Part shown: positions 11,301-21,801 of the stretch, piece by piece
How the letters are laid out: each line of letters starts with the position of its first letter
How positions within the stretch are numbered: position 1 is the stretch's first letter
Assembly: GCA_030180135.1 (NCBI GenBank)
Contig: CM058238.1
Coordinates: forward strand, 6,251,248 to 6,315,247
Length of the DNA: 64,000 nucleotides
Direction of reading: 5' to 3'
From: Orychophragmus violaceus
Lineage: Eukaryota; Streptophyta; Magnoliopsida; Brassicales; Brassicaceae
The notes under the pieces: generated by a model
The model's database searches: none
What the model saw: the letters and a program-made list of their open reading frames with translations, nothing else
What the model was told of the DNA's origin: nothing
Program-made: the position numbers and the translations under genes

Positions 11301-12299
11301 GTATTTCTTATTCTGTATGTCGATGACATACTGCTTCTCGGAAACGACATACCAATGCTGCGGTCGGTAAAGGACTGGCTTGGAAGTTGTTTTTCCATGA
11401 AAGACATGGGTGAAGCCGCATACGTTCTTGGAATCCGGATCTACCGGGATAGATCTAAAAGGCTGATAGGCTTGTGTCAAGATTCATACATTGACAAAGT
11501 CCTGCATAGATTCAGCATGGCAGATTCCAAGAAGGGCTTCACGCCAATGGTACATGGCACAACGCTAAGCAAGAAGCAGAGCCCTACGACGGCTGCTGAG
11601 CTTGAGCGCATGAAGAATATTCCTTATGCATCTGCAATAGGATCTATCATGTATGCCATGATCTGTACTCGTCCTGATGTTGCTTATGCATTGAGCATGA
11701 CGAGTAGATACCAGTCAAATCCAGGTGAAAGCCACTGGATTGCCGTCAAGAATATCCTGAAGTATCTAAGACATACTAAGGATAAGTTCTTGGTGTACGG
11801 CGGAAGTAATGTGCTTGAAGTCAGTGGATTCACGGACGCAAGTTTCCAGACAGACCAAGATGATTTCCGGTCACAGTCCGGTTATATCTTTTGTCTGAAT
11901 GGCGGTGCAATCAGTTGGAGAAGCTCCAAGCAAGACACCGTTGCTGATTCCACTACAGAAGCTGAATATGTCGCTGCCTCAGAAGCAGCGAAGGAAGCTG
12001 TTTGGATACGAAAGTTCATTATTGAACTAGGTGTGATACCAAATGCAGCTGAGCCTCTGGCACTGTTTTGTGATAACAATGGTGCTATTGCTCAGGCAAA
12101 GGAACCAAGATCACATCAGAAATCCAAGCATGTACTAAGAAGATTTCACTTGATACGTGATATCATTAATAGAAAGGAAGTCAAGATCATCCGAGTTCCG
12201 ACAGATGATAATGTCGCTGATCCGTTGACAAAGCCACTCCCAAGGCCTAAGCTCGAGTACCTGACTGAAGCTGTAGGCATTAGAGACATTGAAATGTAA
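8325..12299 (+). pseudogene. Copia copy 1 gag-pol with one nonsense codon
   Basis: The start MTTTSTQNTF is the first ATG after the leader and matches the start of copy 2. In order: gag with a CCHC knuckle (CRFCKEPGHWRREC, about residue 256); aspartic protease (VMDTGCGAHIC); integrase zinc region (LWHCRLGH ... CEKCESCLMGK) and catalytic core (HTDVCGP, FTDDFSRYGY, LRSDRGGEY); reverse transcriptase (YVDDILLL); and RNase H (SGFTDASF, STTEAEYVAASEA). A TGA at 10440-10442 replaces the Arg codon seen in copy 2, just after the integrase. The reverse transcriptase also reads KAMLVAKGF where copy 2 has KARLVAKGF, a usually conserved Arg. The frame is otherwise open, so this copy probably cannot make its own reverse transcriptase. 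Confidence 0.93.
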
Positions 12300-13149
12300 T
12301 CTAAATTTGAGTGGGAGTATGAAGGCTTTATTTAGTTATTGATATGTTCTTGTAAAACATTTTATGATGTTTAATAAAATTATTATTTCAAGATTATTTT
12401 AACTGTGATGAAATAATCGTTCCAAAATGATACAAACCATTTTATAGGTCATCGAAGTAAGTGACTTGATCTTGAGTCATCGAAGTCATTTAGCTTGATC
12501 ATGAGACCCTATATTTGATAGATGGCTTATATCATCCTGTCCCTAGTCGAAGGTTGTTTAAATTGGAACACCAACAACCGCGTGAGACTAGATTGGTATG
12601 TGACTTATGACAAAGTCTCAGAATGTCATAGATGCACGGCATCAAAGTCAGTACATAGGTGTATGTTGGGGACATACGACCGGACAAGACCCGCTTATAA
12701 GAACTCTTCAGGATATTTATATCTGTGTCATAAGAGATTCTTACTACGACTATAGAGTATAGTCCTTAGACCTGAGTTCGCATGCATGTGACTGCACATC
12801 AACTAATGCGCTTTGATCATTGTCTAACGCTGTCGTTAAGCGATAGTTATAAGGACTTTGTTTGGGTGTATTATGAAATGAGTAGTTTACAGTGATGGAA
12901 CAAGACGGGATTTGTCCCTCCAATATAAATGGAGTGAATATCTCTAGGCCAATCGGAGATTTGAATACTGGAAAATGCATGGCCATGCTCAAACGGACTG
13001 TCCCGAGTCGTTTGGATTGTCAGTATCAAATCAGAGTCCGATGAACAAGATTAGGCTTTATAAGGATGACACTCATCTTGCCTTATGACTAATCGAGATA
13101 TTGAGACAAAAGGAATATGAATACAGAGATTCCAGTACAAGTGGGAGAT
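12300..13149 (+). other. Copia copy 1 3' untranslated region and purine tract
   Basis: About 850 bp without a credible frame follow the gag-pol stop. They end in the purine-rich GTGGGAGAT (13141-13149) that primes plus-strand synthesis directly before the 3' LTR. Confidence 0.75.
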
Positions 13150-13788
13150 TGTTGGAATTATGTCCAGTAATCTCTGTACTGTCTCTAGAAAGTAAGAGTA
13201 TGTCAATGATCAGACATAAGTCATATAATACTGGGGGTCATGATGGCTTGCTAGAGTCCGCTCATGATCTATAAGTTTTGGACTTATTGCCTTTATTATA
13301 TGATCCCATATGGGTCACACGCCTAAGCTAACAGGAAACTATGAGGGAACGGTTCAGCAGAAGTACGGTAAAAGTGCTAGGCATTTACTGTACTTAGAGA
13401 GATTAAAGGGCCTGATTAAATCTAAGGGATTTAATCAGACTGGGAATTGGGCCCAAAATCCCAACAGAACTAGACAAGGGTTTTATATTTAAAACTTGAC
13501 CTAGCTCTCTTAATTCTAAGCCTCTTCTGCGCCTCCTCTCTCTCTCTCTTTGCGCCTCCCTCCCTTCTGGTCTAGCAGCCAATTTCCTGAAGTGTGCGTG
13601 TGTGAACCTTTGGAGGAGCTGTCTCTTGGCGGTTCTGCTGATCTCTGACTCATACCTGATTCTTCCGCTGCATAACAAGGTATTATCTGATATCTTTTAT
13701 GATTCAGCAAGAGAACCTAGATCCAATCTGTTTAGTAGGGTTTAATCAATGAGAAATTGAACCAGGATAAACACTAAACAATCCTTCA
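13150..13788 (+). repeat. 3' LTR of Copia copy 1
   Basis: Begins TGTTGGAATTATG and ends ATCCTTCA, followed by the GCAAC target duplication. It lies 300 bp upstream of the truncated CASP5-like exon at 14089. Confidence 0.93.
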
Positions 13789-14088
13789 GCAACTGCATTG
13801 TTCTAACATGGACAAGTAGGTAACAAACCACAATTCGACAATCCTTGGTTGGTTCTACCAGCTTTCAATTTCAAACCAAAGTTCTAATTTAGCAAATGCA
13901 ATTGCCCTAAGGACCTTATCATAACCACTATATATCCCAATGCATCCAATATATATACACACACTCAATCGTTGCTCTATAACCCTCACAAAACTCTCAC
14001 AGCATACATTTCTTACTTCCCAAGAAACTCAAGTTAACCCTAACTTCTCCTCCATCAACCTAAAAATACTTGAAGAACAGAGCGGAAA

Positions 14089-14355
14089 ATGAAGTCCGGT
14101 CAGGCTGAAATCGTGGAAACAAGCAAAGGTATCCAAAAGAGAGGTTTGAGGAGCAGAAGAATTGCAATTCTCGAGTTTATCTTCAGGATTATTGCCTTCT
14201 TCAACACCATAACTAGTGCAATCCTCATGGCAACCACAAATGAAACTCTGCCTTTCTTTACTCAATTCATACGGTTCCATGCCGAATACAGCGATCTTCC
14301 AGCCTTAACGTATGTGATTTTGATTCCTTCAGACACTCTTTCACCTTTTGAATAA
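14089..14355 (+). pseudogene. Truncated CASP5-like duplicate (exon 1 only)
   Basis: The encoded 88 residues are the same as those read from 17244-17510. They hold the CASP N-terminus, the first membrane segment (about residues 26-48) and the first extracellular loop (ETLPFFTQF ... DLPAL). Exon 1 should splice at 14309 (AC|GTATGT), but homology to the full gene stops at 14378 inside intron 1, so exons 2 and 3 are absent. Reading through the intron gives a short tail ending SPFE. About 295 bp of promoter are shared with the full copy, so it may be transcribed and yield a one-helix peptide. Confidence 0.85.
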
Positions 14356-14378
14356 GCTGTTTAATTCTTGAAGAGTTT

Positions 14379-15108
14379 TTGCCACCACGAGCTCTTTTTA
14401 TTCCTACCATGCACATAACAAAGATTTATAGTTTCATTCTAACTTACTTCTTGTTGGTAATTTTAGACATTTTAACCAAAGTTGGTAGTCTAATGGTGAT
14501 GTAAAGGTTGGTTCCTTTTGCTCGGGATTTTTTAAAATCATAATTTTTATAATTTACATTGGGTCTAGAAAAATTATGTGACTGACCAATGAGCGGAACT
14601 TTTAGAGAAAAAATAGACTCTAAAAGTACTTATTTTATCTTTCTCACATAAACTAATCAAACACCATCTCCTCAAAAAATTGTAGATCTAGAGACCTCTA
14701 CGATGATGTAGTTTGAAACCCAGAAGTAACCTGATTATTCTCCAAATAGCCCAGCCCAGATCCGAATATCCCCAGATTTTAATGAAAAGAATATTTTAAA
14801 TGTAAATTTTTTGATTGGTTTATGCTCTTTCACGCGGATTGGACAATATCTGAATCGGTCCGTTCATTTGTTTTAAATCGAACGGTTACTCTATTATCAA
14901 AAAGATAAAGTTTAAAAATTTAGTAAATATTGTGGTTGGTGGAAACTTACTCACGCGGATCGGTTGCATTTTTCACTGAACCGTCGATTTAGATGATATT
15001 AACGGTCAAGGTGAAAGGATTTTGAAGGTTTGACAATCTATATAAATACATAAATCGAGGCAATGTTAATATTATAACTTTAAAAATTCAGATAAAAAAA
15101 CTCTCGAA
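14379..15108. other. Spacer between duplication copies, partly promoter-like
   Basis: It has no gene. From about 14800 it contains three CACGCGGAT sites (14831, 14952, 15251), two of which sit in the duplicated promoter modules described separately. The first 400 bp show nothing I can name. Confidence 0.55.
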
Positions 15109-15147
15109 ATGGCTTATAATCCAAAGCCGGCTCCCCGAAATGGCTAA
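14952..15147 (+). promoter_or_regulatory. Promoter module 1 with start of a small-family gene
   Basis: The order is CACGCGGATCGG (14952, a CGCG-box type core), GAACCGTCGATT 26 bp later, TTAACGGT (about 15000), the TATA box CTATATAAATA (15038) and ATG at 15109. The encoded peptide MAYNPKPAPRNG stops after 12 codons; its start resembles MANNPNSAPQ of the gene at 4563. CGCG boxes are known binding sites of CAMTA factors; a role here is inference. Confidence 0.6.
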
Positions 15148-15250
15148 TTATTATATCTGAATCGCTCATATTTTAAATCTAAGGGCTGGTTGATAATCAA
15201 AAGAAAATGTTTAATATTTTAGTAAAAAATTTGATTGGACTAAAGGTTCT

Positions 15251-15558
15251 CACGCGGATCGGTAAGAATGAATCTTGAACCGTCGATTAAGAAAAAAAAT
15301 TAACGGTGAGATGAAATAGTATTTACAAAGTTTTCCAAACTATAAATATGATAACCTCTACTCACATAATAATTAACTTTTTCAAATTTACATAAAACAA
15401 AATAAAAAATGGCGAAACAGAATCTCAATCCTTTCAATTTACATGTCCGATACCATAAAAGAATTTGTTCCCGAACAATTTTTGTACCTAAGAAACCAAA
15501 ACAAAATCAGACTCAAACTCTTAAAAAATATGGTCATCAACCTCTCATAATCACATGA
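15251..15558 (+). pseudogene. Promoter module 2 and 49-codon remnant of a small-family gene
   Basis: The same elements with the same spacing as module 1: CACGCGGATCGG at 15251, GAACCGTCGATT 26 bp later, a TATA box (CTATAAATA) at 15340 and ATG at 15409. The reading frame MAKQNLNPFN... runs to a TGA at 15556-15558 but lacks the conserved family core, so it is either a remnant or a different short peptide. Module 2 follows module 1 by almost exactly 300 bp, a tandem duplication of promoter plus start codon. Confidence 0.55.
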
Positions 15559-17536
15559 TTCAAAACTGTAACGATCAACTTATGAGAGGTTTATGAAACA
15601 TGTGAATTAAACCTTTGATGATGTTTAACTTGACGATATTACAAGTTTTGAATTAAAACTTTCATAAACCTCTCATAGTCACATGCTTCAAAACTTTTTA
15701 ACTTAATTTTTTAATATTGATATTTTTAACTTTACTATTGATATTTTCAAATGGCAACATAATATTTAATCCAACCTAAGTCAAACCTTGTTCTCTGGAT
15801 AATAAAAAATATAGACAGTAATCAATGTTTTTCTTTAGATTTTTTTGGTTGTTTTTTCCTTCTTCTTTTGAATTGGTTTTTTTTAAAAAAAAAATCAAAA
15901 TACATTTTAAGCCTAAATACATTTTTTAAAAAATTCTTTCTAATAACCCAAATACATTTTATATTCATATTCCAAAGTCCATACTAGCCAACATCGTGGA
16001 CTATAGCCTAAGTGTCTAACTTAATGAGAAATGGAGAGTCTTTTGTTTAATAAGAAAACCAAGCAAATTTCATATAATTTCTACGGGATTAATATAATGT
16101 CGCTGACTTAATAATTTATGCAGTAAATAACTTATACAAAAAGAAAGAAAGAAAAACACTAATATTCTTTGCTTTTTTGGTAATGGTAGAATCCGGTTCT
16201 CATCAGAATGATGTAATGTTCTATATAGTGATCCGATAAACCTAAGTGAAAGATGATTAGTAGCGATTTTAGTGGAATATTAAATGTAATGTTCTCGTTA
16301 AGGCCCATTACTGAACCTGAACTACCATTTTGTAGTGAACGAATGTCTCGTAGCTAGGGATTGTTTGTCTCTTTCGTTCGTTCACCCTGTAAACCCTCCT
16401 CTCTAAAACTATCCTTTCGTTCTCTCTTGATCCACGGTTTTGTACGCTCTTCAAACATCGACTCGAAGAGTTGATGGACTACCAGCTGTCGGGTCTAATA
16501 CCGATCTGAGTGGTTTCACCTCACTTCCATAACTTTCAAATACAAAATAACAAACTCTCTTTTTCATTTCCTTTCCCAAACAAAGTTTGACTGAATATTT
16601 TGACAATAAATAACAATATATAATTTTATATTTTATATTTTTGATAAGTTAAGCTTTACTCCCTTAATTGTGGAAATTAGTAATGAATTCAACAGTAACA
16701 TAACTTAATCTGCATGTGGATGCATGGAAACACCATTCTAATCGAAAAATATATGTTAATCTAGTAGCAAACGTTAGTTGGCGACTTGGCGTAGCATATG
16801 CCATCAGGAGTTGGCGTGAAACATGTGAAAAAGCATCAGTGTCACTCAAGTGATAGATCGAATCAAGCATAGCATACATAGAATGAAACCATCGATTCAA
16901 CAATTCAAACCGGAAACCGAAAGCTCAAACGTTTCCGGGCGAAGCAACTGCATTGTTCTAACATGGACAAGTAGGTAACAAACCACAATTCGACAATCCT
17001 TGGTTGGTTCTACCAGCTTTCAATTTCAAACCAAAGTTCTAATTTAGCAAATGCAATTGCCCTAAGGACCTTATCATAACCACTATATATCCCAATGCAT
17101 CCAATATATATACACACACTCAATCGGTTCTCTATAACCCTCACAAAACTCTCACAGCATACATTTCTTACTTCCCAAGAAACTCAAGTTAACCCTAACT
17201 TCTCCTCCATTAACCTAAAAATACTTGAAGAACAGAGCGGAAAATGAAGTCCGGTCAGGCTGAAATCGTGGAAACAAGCAAAGGTATCCAAAAGAGAGGT
17301 TTGAGGAGCAGAAGAATTGCAATTCTCGAGTTTATCTTCAGGATTATTGCCTTCTTCAACACCATAACTAGTGCAATCCTCATGGCAACCACAAATGAAA
17401 CTCTGCCTTTCTTTACTCAATTCATACGGTTCCATGCCGAATACAGCGATCTTCCAGCCTTAACGTATGTGATTTTGATTCCTTCAGACACTCTTTCACC
17501 TTTTGAATAAGCTGTTTAATTCTTGAAGAGTTTTTG
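15412..17536 (+). repeat. Downstream, uninterrupted copy of the 2.1-kb duplication
   Basis: It matches 4574-6121 plus 13789-14378. It contains the pre-insertion target of Copia copy 1 as a single GCAAC at 16944-16948 followed by TGCATTG. Differences are scattered; the CASP5 promoter and exon differ at only a few bases. Confidence 0.9.
16316..16520 (-). pseudogene. Decayed fragment of the small-gene family, duplicate
   Basis: Counterpart of 5480-5710, with the same TGA after LRFDV and the same VYRVNG block. The stop therefore predates the duplication. Confidence 0.65.
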
Positions 17537-17995
17537 CCTTTTGGTTTGATTGATCAATCAGGTTCTTTGTGGTTGCAAATGCTGTTGTAAGTGGTTACCT
17601 CATCTTGTCTCTACCTCTGGCCTTTGTACACGTCGTCAAGAGAAAGACTCAGAACAGTAAAATCCTTCTAAGCCATCACAAAACCAAACTTTGTCCTGTT
17701 TCACAAGCATGTGCCTTTTCGTTAGCTTACAGTCCGATGTTACTGCTTACAGTTGGTTTCTTACCTCAAGTGTTAGGCAATGTTGGGTCTTCTAATTGGT
17801 GGAGCATCCTCAGCAGCAGCTATTGTCTACTTGGCACACAATGGGAACAATAACACGAACTGGTTTTCTGTTTGTCAACAATTCAACTCTTTCTGTGAGC
17901 GTATCTCTGGCTCTTTGATTGGATCTTTCATTGCCGTTTTCCTCCTTATTCTTCTCATTCTCCTCTCGGCTATTTCTCTTTCCCGACGCCTTTAA
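17244..17995 (+). CDS. CASP5: CASP5-like Casparian strip membrane domain protein
   Basis: CASPs are four-helix membrane scaffolds that recruit lignin-forming enzymes to the Casparian strip of root endodermis. Exon 1 is 17244-17464 (MKSGQAEIVETSKGIQ, helix 1, loop 1 with ETLPFFTQF). Exon 2 starts at 17562 (FFVVANAVVSGYLI, helix 2, VKRKTQN). Exon 3 is 17777-17995 (AMLGLLIGGASSAAA, loop 2 with QFNSFCERISGS, helix 4, ending SLSRRL). The two junction residues of intron 1 fit. After ILL (to about 17670) the expected few residues of helix 3 and a GT donor are not found; the sequence becomes unrelated. The gene may thus be mis-spliced or recently damaged. It lies next to the At5g15300-like PPR gene, as CASP5 (At5g15290) does in A. 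thaliana. Confidence 0.8.
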
Positions 17996-18426
17996 AAGAT
18001 CTGGTCTTAACCTAAAATATGAGTTTTTTTTCCCCCTGATATACATGATTTGGTGTGTAAAAATGTGAGCTTGAGCTTTCACTCGTCTGTCCTCTGCATT
18101 TCTGGTTTTTCTTTTCTCATCTCCATTGTAATTTGTCGATGTGATTTATGTAACGAGTTATGACAAGACAAAAGCTCTGTTTATAACGTCAACAGGTCAC
18201 TTATATGTTACACAATGATTCTGCGAAGGATCATCTTGAAGTTACAGTGATGTTGAAACTTCCTATCAACTGCGGTGCTCAATCTCTTATAACATAAAAA
18301 AGTTCTAAGTTGAGAGCTCGAAAATACAGAGAGAAAATATAGACAGAATTTATCAAACTAATCATCATTGCAGGAAACAATCCAATCTTACATAGTTAGC
18401 CAATGCAGCGTTGTTGTTTTTTTACC

Positions 18427-20121
18427 TTAACTAATCCAACCTCTTGATTTTGACTTAGGTTCTGACGAGAGTAAATATCTCATCATCAATTTGTCATCAT
18501 CATCCTCCTCGATCAAGCTGTATCCAGTCGGTTTTTTCACTCCTGTATCATCAAACATCTTCCTTACTTTCTGCACCCTGTCCCACTCACCTGTGGAAGC
18601 ATATATGTTGGAGAGCAACACATAATCGCCGCTCTCTCCCTTTCTCATACTGAGCAGTTTCTCATTTGCACACTTCCCTAACTCTACATTCCCATAAGTC
18701 CTACAAGCTCCTAAAAGAGTTCTCCATACAATAGCGTTGGGCTCAATCTCCATCGACTTCACAAACATGAATGCTTCGTCTAATAACCCTGCTCGCCCCA
18801 ACATATCTACCATACAACCATAATGCTTTATATTTGGTTCAATATTATACATATCCTTCATAAGGCTAAAATATTGACGCCCTTCATCAACTCTCCCTGA
18901 GTGGCTGCAAGCTAATATAACTCCAATGAAAGTCACCTCATTTGGCCCCACTTTCAACCTTTGCATCTCTTCAAAGATTTTGATTGATCCTTCCGCATGA
19001 TGCAAAGCTAAACCAACAATCAAAGTATTCCAAGATGACAAGTCCCGTTCTTTCATCCCTCTGAACACTTCAATTGCGCTATCTATGCTTCCACACTTTG
19101 CATACATGTCAATCAGAGCATTCCAAACAGGTGTGCCTATATACATGGAGCTCGAAACCGAAGCTGTTTCCAAGATGTAGAGATGGATTCTCTTCCCAGT
19201 TTCCGAGTCTCCCAAGTCTGCACAAGCAGATAACAAACTCAGTACTGTCACAACATCTGGGTGTTCACCAGCATCCCTCATCTCCTTGAATATACCTAAT
19301 GCCTCCTTAGGGTAACCGCAATTCACATAACCTGAGATCATTGCATTCCAAGTCACAACATCTTTCTCTGTAAACTTATCAAAAAGCTCTCTTGCTCTAT
19401 CCATCTCCCTACATTTCAGACAACCAGTAATCATCACATTCCAAGCTACCTGATCTTTATCAGGCATTTCATCGAAAAGCCTGATGGCCTCATCAATCTT
19501 CCCTCTCTTAGCATACCCAGAAGTTATAGAAGACCAAGCAACCTTATGAGCTTTTGCTGAATCATCAAAAAGCTCGCTTGCGATTCCCAAATCCCCACAG
19601 TTAGCATGAAAAAGGATCAAAGCATTCTTAACATACTCATTCGACGCAAACCCATGTCTCACCACTTTCCCATGAAACGCAAAACCATTACTTCTCCATT
19701 CAAGCCTTGAGCAGGCCTTGAGAACAAACGTAAACGTATACCTATCAGGCCTCACACCTCGTTTCTCCATCTCCGTATACAAAGCAACCGTTTTTCCGGG
19801 TTTCATGCTCTGAGCAGAGCCGCGCAGCACATGGTTACAAATGGATACGTCTAGTTTGGGAATTACGTCGAACAACTTGTGGGCGTACGTAAGCGCACCC
19901 GGAACCGACAAAGAAGCCGAGTAGATGAGCTCTCCCACAACGGAAAGATCAGATATGAGTCCATTAACGACCATGAAAGCGTGAATTTGCTTCAAAGACC
20001 GGAAATTTGTACAGTTCTGCCATAGTTTTGGACGGCGTCGATTGGCCGCTCGGTCGGTCGTTTGTTTCCTGATCATCTCACATATCTCCGTTTCGTTCAA
20101 TTGTGGTCTTTCGGTATTCAT
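18427..20121 (-). CDS. PPR protein, At5g15300-like (PLS class, E type)
   Basis: Single-exon 564-aa pentatricopeptide repeat protein. PPR proteins bind organelle transcripts and act in their editing, splicing or stability. Repeats run from about residue 70 to 470, including P/L/S-type units such as VAWSSITSGYAKRGKIDEAI, VAWNVMITGCLKCREMDRA and VVTWNAMISGYVNCGYPKEAL. They are followed by the E motif region (NAIVWRTLLGACRTYGNVELG, YVLLSNIYASTGEWDRV). There is no DYW domain. A basic, Arg-rich N-terminus (ANRRRPKLWQN) fits an organelle target signal. The start is the only ATG that gives the full N-terminus. Its 3' end converges on the CASP5-like gene; position and length match At5g15300. Confidence 0.9.
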   Translation of the reverse strand: MNTERPQLNETEICEMIRKQTTDRAANRRRPKLWQNCTNFRSLKQIHAFMVVNGLISDLSVVGELIYSASLSVPGALTYAHKLFDVIPKLDVSICNHVLRGSAQSMKPGKTVALYTEMEKRGVRPDRYTFTFVLKACSRLEWRSNGFAFHGKVVRHGFASNEYVKNALILFHANCGDLGIASELFDDSAKAHKVAWSSITSGYAKRGKIDEAIRLFDEMPDKDQVAWNVMITGCLKCREMDRARELFDKFTEKDVVTWNAMISGYVNCGYPKEALGIFKEMRDAGEHPDVVTVLSLLSACADLGDSETGKRIHLYILETASVSSSMYIGTPVWNALIDMYAKCGSIDSAIEVFRGMKERDLSSWNTLIVGLALHHAEGSIKIFEEMQRLKVGPNEVTFIGVILACSHSGRVDEGRQYFSLMKDMYNIEPNIKHYGCMVDMLGRAGLLDEAFMFVKSMEIEPNAIVWRTLLGACRTYGNVELGKCANEKLLSMRKGESGDYVLLSNIYASTGEWDRVQKVRKMFDDTGVKKPTGYSLIEEDDDDKLMMRYLLSSEPKSKSRGWIS

Positions 20122-20722
20122 AAATGATTTCCGGTATAATAAAAATGAACCGGAATCAAAATCAATTTATCATTCGTGCTAACCGGTATATATAAAAGTC
20201 TGGTTTTCTTGTTGATCATGTATTATGGTGGTGGTGGAACACTATTGGCAGTCTCTACTTACTGAGTTTCTTCGTATCTTCTTGGTCTGAATCTGACATG
20301 TCTCCATTGTTGCTTTACTCTTTTGTAGGTGAATTTTCAACCATATATTAAGGTTAGTCCTTTTGACAATTGATTCTGTTTGTACACAGGATTGTTATGT
20401 TGTTTGGTCTCTTTTTCTTTGTTGATTTTGTATGATTGAGAATTGAGATGATGTGACTGATACCAGCAAGTTAGTTTGGATTAGACTTTAAAAAGAGAAC
20501 TTATTTTCAAGAAACTCAAGAAGTTATGTGGTTAAATTAGTGTTTAATCATGATTAAGAATCAGAGAGAGTTTGAAATAATTGGGAGTTATGGATATAAG
20601 TTATATCATGTTTAAGAAGCAGAGAGAGCTTGAAATAATTCATATAACTATCATGAATTTCGGTATTGAAGGAAGCAAATTTGCTATCTGGTTCTTTTCC
20701 ACGGAGAGGGTTGCTTAAGGTA

Positions 20723-20796
20723 AAGGAATATGTAGTAGCTATTCGCCAACCTGGGTTCGATTCGGATTGGCTACTGAAGCTTTCACAAAAAAAAAA
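20723..20796 (+). mobile_element. Short SINE-like retroposon with tRNA B-box
   Basis: A 74-bp insertion containing GGGTTCGATTCGG, which matches the tRNA internal promoter B box, and ending in an A10 run. It is flanked by near-identical direct repeats at 20704-20722 and 20797-20813 (TTGCTTAAGGTA core). This fits a 5'-truncated tRNA-derived SINE. Confidence 0.6.
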
Positions 20797-21519
20797 GAGA
20801 GTTGCTTAAGGTAGTGATTAAAGACTTGTTTTGCACGCCTCTAATTGCTATTGTTTGTCAGGGTGATGCATACACTATTGAAAGGTAGTAAAAAGAGACT
20901 TGGCTAGTCCAATGTCTTTTTCTCTAATTATGTCAAAGTGGACCTTGTTTATATCTGTTTTTTGGTATTATATGATACTTATTTTCCTGTAAAAGTGTTC
21001 TTATGTACCAACCTAAAAGAGCTTCAGCAACTACCAAACCAAGCTACAACCTACAAGTGTTTAAACCTTTTTCAGTCTGATGTTGCACAGATTGAGCAAG
21101 ATGGCAAATTAGACTCTTCTCACATGGCATGATTCAAGGCTCAGTTTTTGAGTTCATAGTTGTGTAGCTTATTGGCTTTTGCAATGTCTGATCAAGTACC
21201 CTAGATGCAGGAGATTTGTAGCAACAAATATGGGAAGTCGTGGATCGATAGAATATCGACAAGTGGCATCATTTATGAAGGCAATATTGAAGTATCTTAG
21301 GACCATACAGAGTTGTAGGAGCTGGCCAATATGGAGTCAGCAAGACATTTATAGAGGTTTGTCCCCATTGTCCTTTACATCATTTGAAGCCAATATGATT
21401 TTCTTTTGATCCATTAGCTCTTCTCTCTCTCTCTTCTTCTTCAGCTTTCATATTCACATTTATTCATTTTCATTGATATTTTCTTATAAATCTGATTTCT
21501 TTTTGTTTTTATTTATACA

Positions 21520-21801
21520 AATCTTTATGATTTTGTCTTATCGTTCTGTGATTCAATGAAGATGCTTGTTAAACCCCACAAGCCTGGATCCCACCTCAAT
21601 AAATCCATCTTTCATAGCCATCGTGGAACATTAAGCTACTCTTCCTTGTTTTTTGGTCTTGTAACATCTCTTTAATGTCACTGTTAGCCTTCATAAATCA
21701 TCTACCTTTCTTGGCATCAATATTTACTTTGCTGATTATAACATTTGTACACTTGCAAGGTACCATATCAAGATCAAACCAAGCTATGTATTCTTGAGTT
21801 T
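21520..21801. repeat. Dispersed 0.28-kb repeat, copy 2
   Basis: Counterpart of 2729-3016, same orientation. Its right boundary coincides with the point where the first copy meets the TBL fragment. Confidence 0.75.

Larger units (their letters stand above)
6122..13788 (+). mobile_element. Ty1/copia LTR retrotransposon, copy 1 (7,667 bp)
   Basis: Complete structure: 637-bp 5' LTR, tRNA-Met-type primer site, 1.55-kb leader, gag-pol frame, 0.85-kb 3' untranslated part, purine tract and 639-bp 3' LTR. The target duplication GCAAC lies at 6117-6121 and 13789-13793, and the intact target is preserved at 16944-16948. I count about six substitutions and one 2-bp CT indel between the LTRs, roughly 1 per cent, so the insertion is young. 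The gag-pol frame carries one stop at 10440-10442. A sister copy lies at 36169-43941. The order protease, integrase, reverse transcriptase, RNase H places it in Ty1/copia; I do not assign a lineage. Confidence 0.95.
4574..14378 (+). repeat. Upstream copy of a 2.1-kb tandem duplication, split by Copia
   Basis: The segments 4574-6121 and 13789-14378 together match the uninterrupted block 15412-17536 with a few per cent of differences. The match ends inside CASP5 intron 1, where 14379 onward differs from 17537 onward. The Copia element occupies everything between the two segments. Besides the CASP5-like exon and its promoter, this copy holds a decayed fragment of the small-gene family and AT-rich filler. 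Confidence 0.9.

Noticed and set aside
8228..12079. Antisense open frames of 65-153 codons within Copia copy 1 (and the same in copy 2)
   Set aside because: They mirror the codon bias of the sense gag-pol frame and have no family signatures.
17569..17853. 94-codon frame overlapping CASP5 exons 2 and 3
   Set aside because: It reads CASP5 exon 2 in frame but then intron and exon 3 out of frame, so it is not a separate gene.
20740..20775. tRNA gene suggested by the GGGTTCGATTC B box
   Set aside because: No A box, acceptor stem or anticodon arm; target duplications and poly-A show a SINE-like insertion.
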